Below are positions 15,365 through 16,324 of a DNA stretch of 16,324 nucleotides, one piece after another. Within the stretch, counting starts at the first letter, position 1; every line of letters starts with the position of its first letter. The translations under genes and the position numbers were made by a program. The notes under the pieces are model-generated. The model did no database searches and was not told the DNA's origin. It worked only from the letters and a program-made list of their open reading frames with translations. The stretch comes from Pseudomonadota bacterium (GTDB lineage: Bacteria; Pseudomonadota; Gammaproteobacteria; Burkholderiales; Burkholderiaceae), in contig JAJXUC010000084.1 in NCBI GenBank assembly GCA_021783435.1, positions 1 through 16,324 of the forward strand, read 5' to 3'.

Positions 15365-15393
15365 ATTATGACAAACCTCGAATGCCTTCACAA
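15365..15393 (-). promoter_or_regulatory. Sigma-70 promoter for usp
   Basis: On the minus strand TTGTGA (15393-15388, 4 of 6 to TTGACA) and CATAAT (15370-15365, 5 of 6 to TATAAT) are separated by the ideal 17 nt. The -10 ends 7 nt before the usp ATG, placing the expected start site at or next to the A of the ATG. This is the best-formed promoter in the window. Confidence 0.65.
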
Positions 15394-15435
15394 TCGCGCC
15401 TTCGCCGCGGGCAGCGCCTTGCGCCATGCGCCCCG

Positions 15436-15441
15436 TAGAAT
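15436..15441 (+). promoter_or_regulatory. Candidate -10 for the tRNA(CAT) gene
   Basis: TAGAAT lies 18 nt before the tRNA 5' end, giving a short leader for RNase P processing. No good -35 sits 16-18 nt upstream. The placement is right for a tRNA promoter but the evidence is a single hexamer. Confidence 0.35.
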
Positions 15442-15459
15442 TGCCGCCTTGTCGCACAC

Positions 15460-15536
15460 GGGCCGTTAGCTCAGCTGGTTAGAGCAGAGGACTCATAATC
15501 CTTTGGTCGTTGGTTCAAGTCCAACACGGCCTACCA
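15460..15536 (+). tRNA. tRNA with anticodon CAT (elongator Met or lysidine-modified Ile2)
   Basis: A complete 77-nt cloverleaf: acceptor GGGCCGT with ACGGCCT (first pair is a G1-U72 wobble), discriminator A, and an encoded CCA. The anticodon stem AGGA/TCCT holds CTCATAA, giving anticodon CAT. The full acceptor stem and the GCTC D stem show it is not the initiator. Its body (GACTCATAATC and TTGGTCG-TGGTTCAAGTCCA) resembles E. coli ileX, whose C34 becomes lysidine to read AUA, more than E. coli elongator tRNA-Met. Betaproteobacterial elongator Met tRNAs can also look like this, so identity stays open. Confidence 0.93.
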
Positions 15537-15662
15537 ATAAATTCAACAACTTAAACAGGAATTTCCCTCTGGGCTTTTTGTTGCCCGGCGTTCATGTAGG
15601 GGCTGTGTAGGGTTTGTTTGCGCAGGAATGGCCGAGCATGTTGCCCGCTCCAGAAACGACAA
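15537..15662. other. Intergenic segment between the tRNA and the island-like genes
   Basis: I see no gene here. It holds a weak GGGC...GCCC stem (15571-15586) with a T5 tract inside the loop, which is not a proper terminator. It also holds a direct repeat TGTAGGG at 15595-15601 and 15606-15612, spaced exactly 11 bp, about one helical turn. Such repeats can be protein-binding sites, for example recombinase arm sites near a tRNA attachment site, but that is speculation. Confidence 0.4.
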
Positions 15663-15682
15663 ACCCGGCGCGTTGGCCGGGT
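15663..15682 (-). terminator. Intrinsic terminator after the island-like genes
   Basis: A perfect 7-bp stem (ACCCGGC and GCCGGGT) with a 6-nt loop is followed on the minus strand by TTTGTCGTTT. It starts 6 nt beyond the stop codon of the 75-aa gene. Stem, loop and T-rich tail fit a rho-independent terminator for the minus-strand genes entering from the right. Confidence 0.7.
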
Positions 15683-15688
15683 GGCGGT

Positions 15689-15916
15689 TCACAGTTCCTT
15701 GAGCACTTGGCGCTGCTTGCCCAGGAAGGCCCGCACTCTGCGCATGAACTCGCGCTGCTGGGCAGTGTCTAGCCCATGCACCAAGCTATTGCGCGCTGCC
15801 GTGGCCTTCCCGTCGTGCGTCCTCGGCCCGGTTGACTGCTCCCACGGTTTCCATCGCTGGATTGCCTCCCGCTGGCGCTGCCTGCGCTCCAGGGACCATC
15901 CGTTGCTGCTGCTCAT
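15689..15916 (-). CDS. Small conserved mobile-element protein (75 aa)
   Basis: A 75-aa, strongly basic protein with the block RWKPWEQSTGPRTHDGKATAAR-NSLVHGL (key residues W-x-P-W-x-x-STGP-x-T-x-x-GKA and HG). Short proteins with this STGPRT-x-x-GKA pattern occur in phage and integrative-element contexts, as I recall them; their function is unknown. The start ATG at 15916 has a strong GGAGG (15930-15926) 9 nt upstream, inside the preceding gene. Its first 131 nt overlap the end of that gene in another frame, so this stretch codes twice. A terminator follows its stop. No signal peptide or membrane segment is visible. Confidence 0.7.
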   Translation of the reverse strand: MSSSNGWSLERRQRQREAIQRWKPWEQSTGPRTHDGKATAARNSLVHGLDTAQQREFMRRVRAFLGKQRQVLKEL

Positions 15917-16324
15917 GGGTCGCGTCCTCCAATAGTTCGTTTTCCGGTTTCGGCCTTTCTCTCGCGTGCGCGTGCAGGGCCGGGGTGCCGTTGTTGACCT
16001 GCTGCTGCTGCGCGATGTTGGCCTGCTTGACGAACGCCACGGCGCGGGGGTTCTTCATCTCGGCCAGCGCATCGACCGTCGCGCGACTCTGTGCCTGTGC
16101 CTTGAAGGCCATACGTAGGTACATCTCCGCAGCCTGCATGTGCTGGCCCATGTTCAGCGCAGCGCGCCGGGCCAGCTCGGTGAACATCATGTTCAAAGTT
16201 TGGGCCTGGCCCGACAGCATGCGCTCCAGCGTCTGCAGGTCGCCGGATGCTGCGTCCTTCGCGGTCCCCGTCATGCGCGCGTGCATCGCCGTCAAGTCCA
16301 GTTCGTCGCCAGCGAGTCCGCGTG
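15786..16324 (-). CDS. Conserved mobile-element hypothetical protein (5' end outside window)
   Basis: About 178 residues are visible and the frame stays open to the window edge, where it reads RGLAGDELDLTAMHARMTG; the true start is therefore probably beyond 16324. The protein is largely helical and Ala/Gln/Met-rich: MTGTAKDAASGDLQTLERML, then QAQTLNMMFTELARRA, then VKQANIAQQQQVNNG. A polar low-complexity tail covers the last ~70 residues. The core block, including N-I-A-x-x-x-Q-Q-V-N-N-G, recalls hypothetical proteins of Burkholderiales phages and integrative elements; no function is known to me. It has no signal peptide. Its last ~43 codons overlap the 75-aa gene in a different frame. An internal TTG at 16295 is an unlikely start. 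Confidence 0.7.
   Translation of the reverse strand, partial: RGLAGDELDLTAMHARMTGTAKDAASGDLQTLERMLSGQAQTLNMMFTELARRAALNMGQHMQAAEMYLRMAFKAQAQSRATVDALAEMKNPRAVAFVKQANIAQQQQVNNGTPALHAHARERPKPENELLEDATHEQQQRMVPGAQAAPAGGNPAMETVGAVNRAEDARREGHGSAQ

Noticed and set aside
15599..15612. 12-base match (GGGCTGTGTAGG) between the segment after the tRNA and the end of ispE
   Set aside because: Several 12-base matches are expected by chance in a window of this size; there is no flanking similarity.

Overview
The window is about 65% G+C, densely coded and reads as chromosomal DNA of a betaproteobacterium, most likely a member of the Burkholderiales. That rests on recognisable gene neighbourhoods: (TPR)-lolB-ispE-tRNA-Gln-prs, mutM-dynamin-mutY and nadK divergent from hrcA. 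A Thiomonas-like genome is possible, but the sequence alone does not let me fix the genus. Most of the window is housekeeping; only the last ~0.8 kb looks accessory.

Layout. (1) Positions 1-4793, minus strand: a TPR protein, lolB, ispE, tRNA-Gln(TTG) and prs follow one another. This joins envelope lipoprotein handling, isoprenoid synthesis and PRPP supply. The same order occurs in many beta- and gammaproteobacteria, where rplY and pth usually follow prs. (2) Positions 4896-8938, plus strand: mutM, a dynamin-like GTPase and mutY. The two base-excision repair glycosylases of the 8-oxoguanine (GO) system flank the GTPase, and mutY starts on a GTG overlapping the GTPase stop by 4 nt. (3) Positions 8985-13141, minus strand: nadK, recN, rapZ and a Lon-substrate-binding-domain protein. 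They are tightly packed (7-nt gap, then two 4-nt start/stop overlaps), so they probably form one operon. (4) Positions 13250-14269, plus strand: hrcA, the heat-shock repressor, divergent from nadK. (5) Positions 14270-14381: a convergent intergenic region with nested inverted repeats that could form a pseudoknot. (6) Positions 14382-15357, minus strand: a universal stress protein and a FimT/GspH-type minor pseudopilin, probably cotranscribed. (7) Positions 15460-15536: a tRNA with a CAT anticodon. Beyond it lie two overlapping minus-strand genes of the kind found in phages and integrative elements, suggesting that an island abuts this tRNA.

No CRISPR array, rRNA, intact insertion sequence or integrase gene is visible, and no gene-free stretch exceeds 300 bases. 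I see no clear new multi-gene system. The points most worth following are the pseudoknot-capable repeat after hrcA, the dual-coding overlap at the right end, the mutY-coupled dynamin, the LbcA-like TPR protein without a lipobox, the orphan FimT with a GRxR motif, and the apparently leaderless starts of usp and hrcA.
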